From Zygaena filipendulae (Eukaryota; Arthropoda; Insecta; Lepidoptera; Zygaenidae): a stretch of 64,000 bases of DNA. Location of the stretch: contig OU015663.1 in NCBI GenBank assembly GCA_907165275.2, positions 4,724,501 through 4,788,500 of the forward strand. Reading direction: 5' to 3'. Below the pieces are notes generated by a model that made no database searches, was not told where the DNA came from, and was given only the letters and a program-made list of their open reading frames with translations. The position numbers and the translations under genes are program-made. Shown here piece by piece: positions 1 through 11,424 of the stretch (within the stretch, counting starts at the first letter, position 1; each line of letters begins with the position of its first letter).

Positions 1-690
1 GTGTTTTATTAAGTTGTTTGTAATAGTGATAATCATGGAAGAAGAGAAATTGAAATGTACATTTTGTAAAAAATCTCATGATAAACTTATATTATTCTCC
101 GAAGAAATATTGAAAATGTGCAAAAACATTTTAAAACAGCGACTAATCCATAACCTCAAATTCAAAGATGTAGTTTTACCGGATGACTTGTATGACTCTT
201 GACTTCACATTTGGCTCAACACTTGGTTCAGGCATTGAATTAGCTGGATTTGAGTTCTTACACTACATCTAAATCTGGAACTGTTGAATTATTTTGTTGA
301 CTTGAGGTAGACGCTGTACATAGATCATCGTTAATTCTAAGATTACAAGGTTGGCTTGATGTCGATGCAACTGATGAATTTTCAACAATACTCGATGATT
401 ATTTTTCAGCATTTTTTGGTTTTTCTGGTATGGCGGAAAAATATTTTTTTGGCAGAGCAGTAAAATTTTTATAACATTCTCGATGGTAACCATTGTCATA
501 CAAGTCATCCGGTAAAACTACATCTTTGAATTTGAGGTTATGGATTAGTCGCTGTTTTAAAATGTTTTTGCACATTTTCAATATTTCTTCGGAGAATAAT
601 ATAAGTTTATCATGAGATTTTTTACAAAATGTACATTTCAATTTCTCTTCTTCCATGATTATCACTATTACAAACAACTTAATAAAACAC
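1..690. repeat. Long inverted repeat, 196-bp arms with 298-bp loop
   Basis: Positions 1-196 reappear as the reverse complement at 495-690, with no mismatch that I can see, around a loop at 197-494. The left arm starts at the window edge, so the repeat may extend further left. Such identical arms point to a recent inversion-duplication or a foldback. An assembly artefact at a contig or haplotype join is also possible. The arms carry the start of the broken ORF described separately. Confidence 0.85.
200..677 (-). pseudogene. Broken ORF with an N-terminal Cys/His cluster (unrecognised family)
   Basis: On the minus strand an ORF starts at 677 (an in-frame second Met follows eight residues later) and runs 92 codons to a stop near 399. 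Near its start it has a C-x2-C pair (KCTFCKK) and later H-x3-C (YHRECYKNF), which looks like a small zinc-binding domain at the start of a transposon-related protein. After the stop the sequence stays protein-like in other frames: a Ser/Thr-rich stretch downstream to about 255, then a Pro-containing stretch to about 200. At least two frameshifts are therefore implied. The first 60 codons are duplicated on the plus strand at 14-196 by the inverted repeat. I do not recognise the family. It could be a fragment of a DNA-transposon gene. Confidence 0.5.
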
Positions 691-699
691 TCACAAATA

Positions 700-1320
700 A
701 CCTGATGTAAACAACAAAAACATGTGCTCTCGCAGGCTCGAACTATACTGTATACTATAAGTTATATTACACGCAAACAGCACATACACAGTAGATTGAA
801 ACAGATGGTGAGTTTAAGAAAGGGAACCGAGTTATTATGGACGTCTCACTTACTCTGAAGCGCATGCATAGTGCTCTCGCCCTCATACTTCTGGCTGAAT
901 AATTTTTGTCTTAGGGGATGTTTGGTCACTCTAATTTGTCTGACTGATTGAATATAACTTTTAAATAAATACTTCAATAACATATTAAAAAATCAGACAT
1001 GTAAAAATAAGTAAAGTTCATTTATTTTTTGGGTAGCTTAAAAGCGTCTGTCAAAAGCTCTGGTCCATCAAAAGTGTCTGGCACTTATGATATTACTTTA
1101 AAATAATATTCTACATGACATATATAAAAATCAGCCATGTGAATTTAAGTTAAATAATTCTTATTTTTAGTTACCTTTCTCACCTGGTACCTGCCCAGGT
1201 GTCACTCGGCAAGTTCCACAAAGCGCGTAGGTATTCAAGGCGCACGAGACGCTACTGAAAACTTCAGGTTTCATCCGTGTGAAAATAAGTTATGTCTGTT
1301 TGCTCTGGGATCTTGGTCCA
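700..1320. other. Non-coding stretch, no gene seen
   Basis: This is AT-rich sequence left of the first mannosidase exon. It has no ORF with protein character and no splice-bounded exon that continues the mannosidase. It probably lies in the intron upstream of the exon at 1856. Confidence 0.5.
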
Positions 1321-1510
1321 TAATGATTACTTAGTTAAGTATAGATTTTTAAAACAAAACTGCCGCAATCAGAGACGTTCAGTAAATTAATGTTAATTGG
1401 CATTTAGCTAATTAAGTTACATCTCAATAAATGCCAATTAACATTAATTTACTGAGTTTTGTTTTAAAAATCTATACTTAACTAAGTAATCATTAAAGTC
1501 GACTCTGCGG
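1321..1510. mobile_element. Palindromic MITE, family A copy 1 (left end truncated)
   Basis: The two halves are reverse complements: the left half begins TAATGATTACTTAGTTAAG and the right half ends CTTAACTAAGTAATCATTA followed by AAGTCGACTCTGCGG. The whole element is one long hairpin with a short AT-rich turn. Related copies lie at 8730-8920, 30740-30984, 31828-32060 and 55246-55478. Confidence 0.8.
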
Positions 1511-1524
1511 CCGTAAAGTCTTTA

Positions 1525-1705
1525 AACTGAGAGTGTGCTACTGGAGAGTTTGTTGCGCAGCTTCTTCCCTTCAGCCATAGCACTAGGAAGCTGTGAAAGG
1601 TGAATATTTTATGGGTGAGCTGCTGTCATAATAACTTTAATTTTAGTGACGTCAAAAAGAGCCACATTATGGGCCAAATTTGAATAAATAATTTGACTTT
1701 GACAA
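1525..1705 (+). repeat. LINE/SINE-type 3' tail fragment
   Basis: This stretch (GTGCTACTGGAGAGTTTGTT onward) closes with a TGAATAAATAATTTGACTTTG-like tail. It recurs at 9585-10007, where a MITE interrupts it. The A-rich tail and the position-independent copies look like the 3' end of a retroposed element. No coding part is present. Confidence 0.6.
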
Positions 1706-1764
1706 CATAACCAAACGTCAAGGAAATTGTCCTATTAAGATTTATCATCGACGTCTGAATTGGC

Positions 1765-2210
1765 TGCATGGACTAAGTTTCCTTTGCCTTCCCCGAAAGG
1801 GGTAAACTTTACAAAAAAAAAATATCATCGACGATATGCGTAATAATATTCCCAGATTGCTGCAAGCGATCAAGTACAGCCAGTCGGCGATCCAGCAGGC
1901 GGCGTTCTACCTGCTGCGGCGGCCGGCCGTGCTCGAGCCGGCGGCGCCCGACGTGCACATGGACGTGGACGACGCGTGGCGCGCGCCCGACGAGCTGCCC
2001 GCGCGGCTCACCGTCGCGCTGGACGTGCTCGCGCCCGCGCGCCGCGTGGTGCTGTACAATGCGCTGCCGTTCGAGAGGCGCGAGGTGCTCACCGTGATAG
2101 TCGCGTCGCCCCACGTCGAGGTGAGCGCCGCGCGCCGGTTCACTGGCAGCGTAGGTTTTTTTTTTGGTATAATTTACCCCTTTCGAGGCAAAGGAAACTA
2201 ACTTCATACG
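1765..2210. repeat. Pair of inverted short repeats bracketing a coding exon
   Basis: Positions 1774-1812 (TTTCCTTTGCCTTCCCCGAA and on through the run of A) match the reverse complement of 2158-2205. The mannosidase exon 1856-2120 sits between them. The same motif occurs alone near 41228-41270 and 47483-47508, so it is the end of a dispersed element. Either two solo ends landed on the two sides, or one element brackets the exon. Confidence 0.6.
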
Positions 2211-5200
2211 GACAAGTCGGGTATTTTTCTTTTTTCGCAAGTTCTTTTTTACATTAAATATACTTACCATAAATTTCATTTTAAAAATTTAAGCACAAAA
2301 AAAAAATTCATGTGCGAGGAACGGCGCGAAATTAGGTTCGCGCAAAAATACATAGTCACGTGATATCTGGTTGTTCAACCGCGCTTTCAGTTCGGAGACA
2401 TTCCACGTTCGTTCCACGTTCTCCCTTTGCCTAGTCGACAATTTATAATAGGGATGTTGACTACTTTTGAAAATCAAAATTCTAATTAGTCCGTCAGTTA
2501 GAAAATAAAAAAAACTATAGACACGTATTTTTTGCTTTTTTAAATAAATTAAAATATACAGAGATAAAGCGCATTCAAGTTTAGGATGAGGAGGTCGTGA
2601 CGTCACTAACCGCAAAACCGCCATACAAACTGTCAGAATAGTGACGTCACGCGAAATTTCAACTCAATATATCGCCGTTATTTTTTGATTACGTAAAAAA
2701 AGAAAAAATACGTGTCCAATATTTTTTAATAATCTACAAGACGGACTAAAAAATAAAAATTAGTCAATATGCCCATTGTTAACGCATAAAAAACTAAGAA
2801 ACCAAATCGTAATGTCTCTTGGTCACGCAGAACTGGACTTTTGATTGGCCGATTTTACGTTCCGACCGACGCGGTTGGCCAATCATTGGTCCGAGGTTGA
2901 TCACGTGCTCAAACCACCGAGAGCACCTCGAAAACGCTAGTGCTCACAGTACAAAAATGACGATGATTATGACGTCATACTGCCTATTGCGGATACTGCG
3001 GCAGTATACGGTTAGCTATAACGGAACGAATCCTCCTCAGTAAGACCACTGGCCAGTGATCGCAGCTTATAATAATAATAATAATATTGAGCCCTGCTCC
3101 GCTGCCGGTAGCACACTAGGTTTAGGTTTTTTATAATATTTATTATTTTGTAAATTTATACTGCAAAAAACCTAAATTTGAGATCAATAAATGAATAATA
3201 ATAATAATCCACATCACAACACACAGATCTACTTGATCTCACACTAAGCTATTATTAGCTTGTGTCGTGGAAACCAAGCAAACGTGGTATATACTACATA
3301 GAATTACTTATATATTATACTATAGATGTATAAACACACCCAGACTGAAAAATGGAACCCTGTGATCATCACACAAAGTCTACCCCCACCGGGAATCAAA
3401 CCCGGAACCCCTTGATTAGCGGGTAGGCATGGTGACCTTTGCCCCAATCGGATCGTTATATCGGAACATACGCTTGGTATCACCGGACAACTTGTCCGTT
3501 TTTACATGTGTGATGCTACGGCCACATTATCGCGATAACGCGAAGATTTGCATCGCATCTTCGCGAATACACGGAAGCTTGTGGGTAAATTGCCGCACAT
3601 CAAAGGGTTTTGTCGCGACAAAGTTCGTGCGGTTGGCTACACTTCGCGCGCTTTAGTTGACTACGAGACGCCGAGAGTTTGAACGTGGTTGATTAAACTT
3701 GTAAATCATGGATAAGAAATAAACATACAATAGATAACATCCACCATCGCCTTGTATCTATTCCTCTTTTTGACCTTTTTATTTTTGTTCAAGTAATAAA
3801 GATGCAGTAAATAATTATTAGCAGCCATGTGAAACAGCGCAACCGCCTCTTCCATGTTTTCCACGAAATGAATTATCGCGACGTTCTAGATTATCGCAAC
3901 GTAGTGAAGTGTTTTTCGATGTGGCCGAGCACATCCGTCATGGATCGAACACGAATTCTTATCGCGACAACGCGACGACGAATCTTCGTTCAATATGTAG
4001 CCGTAGCGTGATTGCGGCAGGTGTTCGACCCGGAGGGCAGCCCGATGGCGGCGCAGATATCGCCGGCGGTGGCGGGCGAGGGCCGGCTCGCGCTGCCCGC
4101 CAACAAGTACCAGCTCTCGTTCCCGGTGCGCGTGGCGCCGCTGTCGCTCGCCGCCTACACCATCGCGCTCAGGGACGAGATGGCCATCAACAAGTTTGTG
4201 CACCGCTACGTTCATTGTTATATGTCGCCTAGCTGTGCCCCGCGGTTACACCCGCGTGAGTCTTGGGATCAGGAACCTTTGCGGACGCAGGCAGAACAAC
4301 CCGCCGAAGTTTCACCACAATCGGACCAATGGTTTCGAAACGCATAGAGGACAGACATACAAACATTCATTTTTATTTATAAAGAAGATATACTAGCAGC
4401 TGTTTGCAGTGGTTTCATCCGCGTTCATTTAGGCGTTCCCACGGTCACTCAGAAACACTGTAGTTTGCTATGAGTGAAAGAGTTCGATTCTATTGAATAG
4501 TTTTTAAGTTTATCCATTGCTAACAAACATATTGTGCAAAATATCAAATCTTTTCTCTTTACAATATTAGCTGTTCCTTTCAGTCGTGTTCTTTTGGTAG
4601 TTCCCGTAGGAACTCCGTGAAATGCTCTCTTAGCCGACTCTTACCAGTCATAAACCGAAATTCAATATTTAGAATATATGCGTGTTTTTGGATTTCGTTG
4701 ATAAAGATCTAAATTGACTAAAACAAGCTTATTGCGCCATAAAACACAACAAAATTCATTTTTCACAATTGCATATCGACACAAAAACAAAAAGTCTCGA
4801 TTCCGTCTAAAAATCTCCAAATGGACATAGATAAGCAATAGTGTGTTGGAGAAATTTTGATTAAATTAAAGTTTTAAAATTATAGCGCCATTTTGTGTAA
4901 AAATTTTTATGTTCAATATTTAGTTACATATTTAAACAATGTAATAAAGTAAACACATAATTAAAAAACGTTATCTAATTCTCAATAAATCGTTCTAAAT
5001 CAATAACTTCATTTTGTGGGTTAACATGTTATTGCTTATCTGCGTCCAAATATAAGCGACGGAATCGCCATTTTCGATTTCCTCCAAAAATCTCCAAATA
5101 TACTTAAACGACGAAATCGCCATTTTTATTCCCCCCAAAAAATCTCCGGCCCGCCACTGACGCGGCAGGTACACGTCGTACGCGCGCGTCCGCGTCTACA

Positions 5201-8200
5201 ACGCGGACTACCTGTCCGTGGAGCTGCCCAAGGTGTTCCCGGTGGAGCAGCCGGCGGAGCGGCTCGCCGGCGACGTGCAGCTGGCGCTCGCCGCCGGCAA
5301 CGGCACGCGCCTGCTCGCCGACATGAACGGCCTGCTCAAGGCGGTCGTGGCCGCGGACGGCGTCACCACGCCGATACACATGGACTTCGTGCAGTGAGTT
5401 TTGAATTGAGAGTTTTTTTTTTTTTTTTCTACCATTTTACATATTTTTTGTGTGCCTTATTCTACGAGTGGATTTATGTATATTTCATAGAAACTTGAAT
5501 TGGTATTGCTAGAATTCTTTTTAGGATAAAACGGGACCCTATAACTAAGACGTCGCTGTCCGTCCGTTCTACCGTATGTACCTCTGTCACCACCTCTGTA
5601 TCTCATGAACCGTGATAGTTAGACAGGTGAAATTTTCATATGAAGCAGCATAAAATAATTATGTAAGGGGGCTAGCATACAACAAACGTGATTTTTTTGC
5701 TCGTTTTTGCTCGATATTGATAGCAACAGGGAGACGCTTGAAATATTCACAGAATATTACTAAATAATGAAAAAATAAAATATAAAAATAACAAAAAAAT
5801 AATAATAATAATGTTTAATAAAATTTAAATAAAACAAATATGTAAGGAGGGCTCCTATAAAACAGACATGATTTTTTTACCGTTATTATAGATCATGATA
5901 AGGAACCCTTCGTGCGCGAGTCCGGCTCGCAATTGGCCGGTTTTTTTGTTAAATCGTGTACCGAACTTGCGAGCTTCAACAACCAGGATTTAAAAAAAAC
6001 AAATATGTGACGTTTTACGGTTTTGTTTCACTAATGTCTTTAAGAAACATCGCGATCGGTTGTTGAACTTTATTACTTTTACAATAAGAATCGATGACTA
6101 GCGGCTGTTAAATATGATTATGTATTTCTGATGCTGCCTGTACGTTATAAAATAATGATACCTACCATCACAGGTACGACACGATGAAGGCGTCGGACAA
6201 CAACAGCGGCGCGTACCTGTTCGTGCCGACGGGGCCCGCTCAGGAGCTGAAGCCGTCCGCTTACCCCGAGATCATCGTCATCGAGGGCCTCTACAAGTCG
6301 ACTATATACTCCGCCATCAATAGCCCCAACTCGGTGCAGATATTACTCGCGGTGAGTCGAAGGTTGACAAAATCCTTCCTATATTCAAGACCTAATTATC
6401 CGTCTACTTTCACAGTTCAGTCGGTTTTTTTTGTCTAATTGAATCTGCGATATTTGAGGGTGCATTTTAATACATTAGTAGAAGTTTTTAATAAATATTA
6501 ATCTTACGAGTTAGGGTGTACAATTGGATCGTAATGTCGTGCTTCCGAGTGTAATAATTACTATTACTACATGAAAAAGCGACACTCTCAACCCCCCGCC
6601 GTCTTCGTGCCTCCGCCTCAACGTAGCGGTAAACCTAGGCGACCTCAAAGGCGCAGGCCACATATAAATGGCATCGGGCGCGGACATGACACGGGCGCGG
6701 GCTTCCTATTCCATTTAATTTTAACACAAAATGCATGGAAATAAAGCACAATTTAGGACACGCGGTATGTCGTTGCCATTTATATATATGTGGCCTGCGC
6801 CCTAGAGGTGATAGGCTATTACTGTTGTATGAACGTAGATAAGCAATAACATGTTAATCCACAAAACGAAGTTATTGATTTAGAACGATTTATTGAGAGT
6901 TAGAGAACGTTTTTTAATTATGTGTTTACTTTATTACATTGTTTAAATATGTAACTAAATATTGAACATAAAAATGTTGGAAAAAAATGGCGCTATAATT
7001 TTAAAACTTTAATTTACTCAAAATTTCTCCAGTGTGGGTTAACACACTATTGCTTATCTATGTCCGTATGTGTGTTGAGATTGAATCTTGAACTCGAACT
7101 CCGTTTCACGCCGCGTCCCGGCAATAAGTATACCTATCACTTTGCACTTACACTTTGCACGTGTGCACACTAGCCGGCCACCTGTAGTAGTATTGAGGAG
7201 TCTAACCCGTCCGCTTGTATGGAGTGTCACGGAGAGGTGCGATAAGTAGGTGTCGACTGTCGCGTGCCCAGATCTCGGTGTACAACAACCCGTCGCTGCC
7301 GCACACCGAGGTGGAGGTGAGCAACACGCTGCTCATCGAGCCGCAGGTCGACGACCTCGAGCTCGCCATGCGCTTCGCCACCGACCTCAACAACGAGGAC
7401 GTGTTCTACACAGACCTCAACGGCATGCAGGTACGATACCTACATTACATAATATACAGGGTTGCTCTGCGAAGGGATTCAACCACAGTACATATAGAAG
7501 GGGAAATCAAGCAATAAGCTAAACAATCAGCTATCCATCACGCAATTAGACGCATGGAATAAATATTGAAGGAGTAACTTTTTTACCATCTTTTTTTTAC
7601 ACAATTGTCTCAGTTGCCTTAGTGATATTCTTCATGTTTTAGGTTTCACATAATAAATTTGTATTTGATTAAATTCAGTGTTTCAAGTGAATAATATACA
7701 TTTGTAAGGCAGGCGTGTGCCCAGCCTTTAATTTTGGAGGGGTTACCAAGTAAATCATTACTAAGGCTTTGGAAAATAAAAAGCTACTTTATATATACAT
7801 TATCTTTTCTATTTTTACATAAAACTTTATACAGACCAAACTCTTCTCGTTGCTAGTTGTGAACTTTACGATGCGCATACACGCACAACACGTGTAGTGT
7901 GTACACGTGTACAAGCCGGCCGTCTTTACTCATGGGAAAGTATTTGAATTAGTTCATTTGTATGGAGTGTCACCGGGCTGCTTATCACTAATGAAATAGG
8001 ATTCAAAGTGTTTACATACTTCTGCCACTGATTTTACACGTGTCCAAGTCTGGTAGCATCGTATTACAATATGTTAACCGGCAGCGTTGTGTCGCAGATG
8101 ATAAAGCGCCGCTACTTGAGCAAGCTGCCGCTGCAGGGCAACTTCTACCCGATGGGCGCGGCCGCGTACATCGAGGACGGGGCGGCGCGCCTCACGCTGC

Positions 8201-11200
8201 TCACCTCCACGCCGCTCGGCGCCGCCGCGCTGCAGCCGGGCGTGCTCGAGGTAGGTACTACGCACACACCCACACACGTCCGCACACACAAACATATACA
8301 CACACGCACCTGCACGCACGCGTTCACAAGCGCACACTCACCCACACGCACGCACGCACGTACGCACTCACGCACGTGCGTCGGTGTTATGCTGCGATTA
8401 ACTGTTTCCAACGGTTTCCGATATGAAAAACCAGCAGGACACCAGCAACAGCATTTTTACAGCTGACGTCTCCTCTACATACACACACAACCCTACCTGC
8501 TCAGATTCGTACAAATTTTGAACTTTCACGTTTATAATATTACCAGCTGTTCCCCGCGGTTTCACCCGCGTTAATTTCGGAGTTCCCGCGGGAATTCCCG
8601 AATAAAAAGTCCTAAATCCCTATGTCCTTCTCTGTATCCCAGACAACGTGTATACAAAATTTCATGATGATCCATTGAGCTGTTGAGGCTTTAAAGCGAA
8701 ACTAACTCACTAGTAATGATTAGTATTGCGATCACACTCAGAGTCGTTTTGATGATAACATAATTTTAAGCAAAGATTTTAAAAACAAAACTACTACACT
8801 CAGAGATGTTCATCAATGTTAATTGGCATTCAACTCATTAAGTTCAATTTAGTTGATTGCCTTAATTGGCATCTCTGACTTAAAATTAAGTAATCATTAA
8901 AACGACCCGTGAGTGCGACCGTTAGTATTATCTCAGGTCTGAACGATGTATGTAGCGACATCTCTTGGTTTCGCTTTTATACTAATTTTAAAATGTATGT
9001 GATTTACCAGACATAGTATTATTAGTAAGGATTAGGTATACTTACTTAGTGAGCGATGCGATGTCGAATATATATATATTTGTGATGTAATACTTGACTT
9101 GAGTATGAATGCTCGTGTATACCGCAACGTTGGGTCTGCTGTCCCTTGTGCGCGTCGCAGGTAATGCAGGACCGGCGGCTGTCGCGCGACGACAACCGCG
9201 GCCTCAGCCAGGGCGTCATGGACAACGTGCGCACCCGGCACACCTTCCGGCTCATAGTGGAGCACGCCAACGCTCCCTGCCACGTGAGTTATCTAATCAC
9301 GTGTCACCACTAATAGTCGACTAAGTATTCTTTTACGAGAATCGAAAATGGCGATTTCAACGTTTTTTTTTTTTCACGCAAAATTGAACGATTGATTGGA
9401 CGATGTTTCGTGACCACGCGACATGAAGATAAGTTCGGACTTATCAAAGTCGGGAGTCGAAGCTCTGTAACATCCTTGCGGTGGTTATTAATAACCTTTT
9501 GTTATTTCGAATGACTCTATACTTTACAATTAATTTTAGTTAATGAATTGCAATATGAGTTAAAACTAGTGTTATTATAACTTTGAAATGATAGCGTGCT
9601 ACTGAGGAGTTTGTTGTGCAGCTTCTTCTCTTCAATTATAGCACTAGTAAGCTGTGAAGGGTGGATATTATATGGGTGTTGTAATAATAATTGGGTACTT
9701 GCATGAATTTTTTTTTTCAGTTTATTTTAAAGATATATGGCCTACATAAACAAAGCAAGAAAAAGAAAAAAAATATGCATAAATTAATTAAATAGAGCGT
9801 TCCAAAGTTCCTACTTTAGACCTTACCGCCGAAACGCGGAATGACGTCACTAGTTCAAAATTACGCCTTATTAATCTGTGATAGAAATGTCACTGTAGTA
9901 TAATTCATTACATGTTTCGTATCTTGTCCTTGTATATTATAATCATACATAAAATCTAATTTTTCAAAAATTTCAATAACGTTGAATAAAATGATTTGAC
10001 TTTGATTATGAACGGTTGCGTGTGCGGCGTGCGCAGCGCGCGCCGGCGCCGCCCCCGTCGGGGCAGCTGTCGCTGGGCGCGCACGTGTCGTCGCAGACGC
10101 TGCTGCAGCCGCTGGTGGCGATGCACTACGCGCCGCGCGGGGACGCGCCCCCGCCCCCGGCCCCGCCCGCCCCGCCCTCCGCCGCCGACCTGCTGCTCGT
10201 CGCGTTCCGCCCAGACATCACCGCCAAGGCAAACAATACAGATTATTTATATAAAGAAGCGACACTCCGCCTCTCAATGGTCCCACCAGTTGCATGCTTC
10301 CTCATACCCCGCGACAGTCGCTCGGTAAATTCAGAGGAAAGTTTGACACATGTCAATTAGATATAAAGAAAAATAATAGACACGACGTATTTTTTAATTG
10401 CTTTTTCAAATTAATGAATTAATATTTAAAATAAAGCGTATGAAAATTTAGGGGTCTCGCGACGTCATAAACCGGTATAAACTGCGCCGGATCGCGATGT
10501 CACGCGAAATTTCGACGCAATGTATTGCCTTAATTATTACATTAAATAAAAAAAAGATAAATTACTATGTCCAATGTTTTTTACTATTCTTCATAAATTG
10601 ACGTAATAAAAACTAAAATTTAGTTACCCTATCTATTAGGGGTGGCACTCCATACAAATAAGATATTAATATACACATTTATTTTCAGAATGAAGAGGGT
10701 AAAATATTGCACGGCACAGGAATGACGTTCATGCGAGTCCACCTGGACACGTGCTACGGCCACAAGGACGTCGCCAAGTGGTACCCCGTGGGAGACGGAC
10801 AGGCGAGTCATATTGTATTACGTCCTCACAATTTGGATATCGCGATATCTTCGCCAGTCGTTTGACGTTTCCGTCACTCTTACTTCCCGCCTCGGGCTAA
10901 CCTAAAAATAAGATTAACAAAAATACAATAAATCTTTATCGACTTGTTGATCATTTTAATGATTGAAATATCGCTCCTTAGTTTGAATAAATATCCATAG
11001 AAGACCTCTTATCTTGACCGTTAATATTATAAGTACCTAGATACGAATTTTTGTTTGTTATTCTTTCATTTCTTAATCACTCAATCTCACGAAAATTTAT
11101 ATACACGTTGTCAGGGGTGTAAAAAAAAGGTTGATTTTTATGCCGGAATCACCGCGGGGTCTCCGAAGTTTACGTGAGGAACAGCAAGTTTACGACTATG

Positions 11201-11400
11201 AATGAGATATCGATTACTATCGATCGTCATCGATTCGTTTGCAGGTGGTCGTGTCGGAGATGGCGGGCGCGCCCTCGGCGCAGGTGTTCGAGAGCACGCT
11301 GACGCTGACGCGCGCGCTGGCGGCGCTGCCCGGCGGCGCGCTCGCGCTGTGCCCCATGCAGGTGCGCTCCGTGTTCCTCAACCACACGCTGAGGGATTGA
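1856..11400 (+). CDS. Alpha-mannosidase II-type GH38 glycosidase, C-terminal half (10 exons)
   Basis: The exons are 1856-2120, 4021-4193, 5169-5393, 6174-6351, 7272-7430, 8098-8250, 9161-9283, 10037-10228, 10689-10802 and 11245-11400. They join in frame to about 578 residues ending in a stop at 11398-11400. GH38 alpha-mannosidase II proteins are about 1,100 residues, so the N-terminal membrane anchor and catalytic domain lie left of the window. Family marks are [18 protein letters not shown] at 8121-8174 and [18 protein letters not shown] at 9164-9217, both in the C-terminal beta-domains, followed by HIEDGVMDN-like spacing up to HTFRLIVEH. The enzyme class trims alpha-1,3 and alpha-1,6 mannose from N-glycans in the Golgi. 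Two introns, after 10228 and 10802, start with GC instead of GT. Exon 10037-10228 carries a Pro/Ala-rich insert. Golgi II, IIx or an insect paralogue cannot be separated without the N-terminus. Confidence 0.9.
2451..2774. mobile_element. MITE family B, full copy
   Basis: It begins GGGATGTTGACTACTTTT and ends in AAAATTAGTCAATATGCCC, an imperfect inverted repeat. Each end has an inner TTAGTCCGTC block, and the middle holds two GTGACGTCAC-like palindromes. Relatives lie at 10365-10632, 19690-20000 and 22048-22238. Confidence 0.75.
3200..3440 (-). mobile_element. tRNA-headed SINE, copy 1
   Basis: The reverse strand reads through a tRNA-like B box (GGTTTGATTCCCGG, near 3390-3405) into a body shared with 57645-57900. 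The shared body includes AGCTTGTGTCGTGGAAAC and AACGTGGTATATACTACAT on the plus strand. The B box and repeated body indicate a Pol III-derived SINE, not a tRNA gene, because no cloverleaf closes. Confidence 0.75.
4823..5046. mobile_element. MITE family C, copy 1
   Basis: The ends are inverted repeats: GGACATAGATAAGCAATAGT at the left and the reverse complement of GGACGCAGATAAGCAATAAC at the right. The body matches 6831-7065 in the opposite orientation. It lies in the intron before the exon at 5169. A 48-bp-scale tandem (AATCGCCATTTT / AAATCTCC) follows at 5058-5147. Confidence 0.8.
5400..6170. repeat. Intron with Helitron-like and low-complexity debris
   Basis: This is a mannosidase intron. 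It holds TATGTAAGGGGGCTAGC / TATGTAAGGAGGGCTCC copies and an A-rich core. I see no gene in it. Confidence 0.4.
6633..6820. mobile_element. Short palindromic MITE
   Basis: Inverted arms GGCGCAGGCCACATATAAAT (6652-6671) and the reverse complement near 6780-6803 (ATATGTGGCCTGCGCC) enclose about 110 bp. It sits directly left of MITE family C copy 2. Confidence 0.7.
6831..7065. mobile_element. MITE family C, copy 2
   Basis: This is the inverted counterpart of 4823-5046, with ends AACGTAGATAAGCAATAAC and the reverse complement of GGACATAGATAAGCAATAGT. The two copies lie in neighbouring introns of the mannosidase gene. Confidence 0.8.
7148..7234. mobile_element. MITE family D fragment beside a mannosidase exon
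   Basis: The fragment contains CACGTGTGCACACTAGCCGG and ends TATGGAGTGTCACGGAG. Related ends occur at 7870-7980, 22760-22855, 26611-26701 and 50333-50427. The terminal motif lies about 40 bp before the exon start at 7272. Confidence 0.65.
7870..7980. mobile_element. MITE family D fragment
   Basis: This copy shows ACACGTGTACAAGCCGGCCG and ends TTTGTATGGAGTGTCACCGG. It precedes the mannosidase exon at 8098. Confidence 0.65.
8251..8380. repeat. CA-rich microsatellite at a splice donor
   Basis: Imperfect (CA)n and (CGCA)n runs start within 15 bp of the donor of exon 8098-8250. The long ORFs seen across it in three frames are by-products of the repeat. Confidence 0.85.
8545..8725 (+). mobile_element. 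Helitron-like terminal fragment
   Basis: The fragment reads AGCTGTTCCCCGCGGTTTCA, then TTCCCGCGGGAATTCC and the usual body (CCTATGTCCTTCTCTGTA). It is one of about 25 copies in the window. In reverse orientation the family ends in a GC hairpin followed by AACAGCTAGT, as Helitrons end in a hairpin plus CTRR. Confidence 0.65.
8730..8920. mobile_element. Palindromic MITE, family A copy 2
   Basis: It starts ATCACACTCAGAGTCG, ends GTGAGTGCGAC, and its two halves pair. It is more diverged than the 31.8 and 55.2 kb copies. Confidence 0.7.
9585..10007 (+). repeat. LINE/SINE-type 3' tail split by a MITE
   Basis: 9585-9690 matches 1525-1640, and the tail resumes near 9975 with TGAATAAAATGATTTGACTTTG. 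The intervening sequence from 9693 (GGGTACTTGCATGAA) matches the left part of the element at 47092-47664. This is a nested insertion inside a mannosidase intron. The tail ends about 30 bp before the exon at 10037. Confidence 0.65.
10246..10358. mobile_element. MITE family D, other-end fragment
   Basis: It contains AAAGAAGCGACACTCCGCCT and GAGGAAAGTTTGACACATGT, matching 26480-26575. It lies just after the GC-type donor at 10229. Confidence 0.55.
10365..10632. mobile_element. MITE family B, diverged copy
   Basis: It shares AATAATAGACACG, CACGCGAAATTTCGACGCAA and AAAATTTAGTTACCCTAT with the family B copies. It fills most of the intron between exons 10037-10228 and 10689-10802. Confidence 0.6.
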
Positions 11401-11424
11401 GCACTACTTGATATATACCTTCAT

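Noticed and set aside
1809..2279. 156-codon minus-strand ORF
   Set aside because: It is the antisense shadow of the GC-rich mannosidase exon 1856-2120.
8040..8466. Overlapping ORFs of 87-131 codons on both strands
   Set aside because: They arise from a true exon (8098-8250) read out of frame plus the CA-rich microsatellite.
10037..10228. Bacterial contamination or horizontal transfer because of extreme GC
   Set aside because: The exon continues the GH38 reading frame with splice sites on both sides; other host exons here are equally GC-rich.
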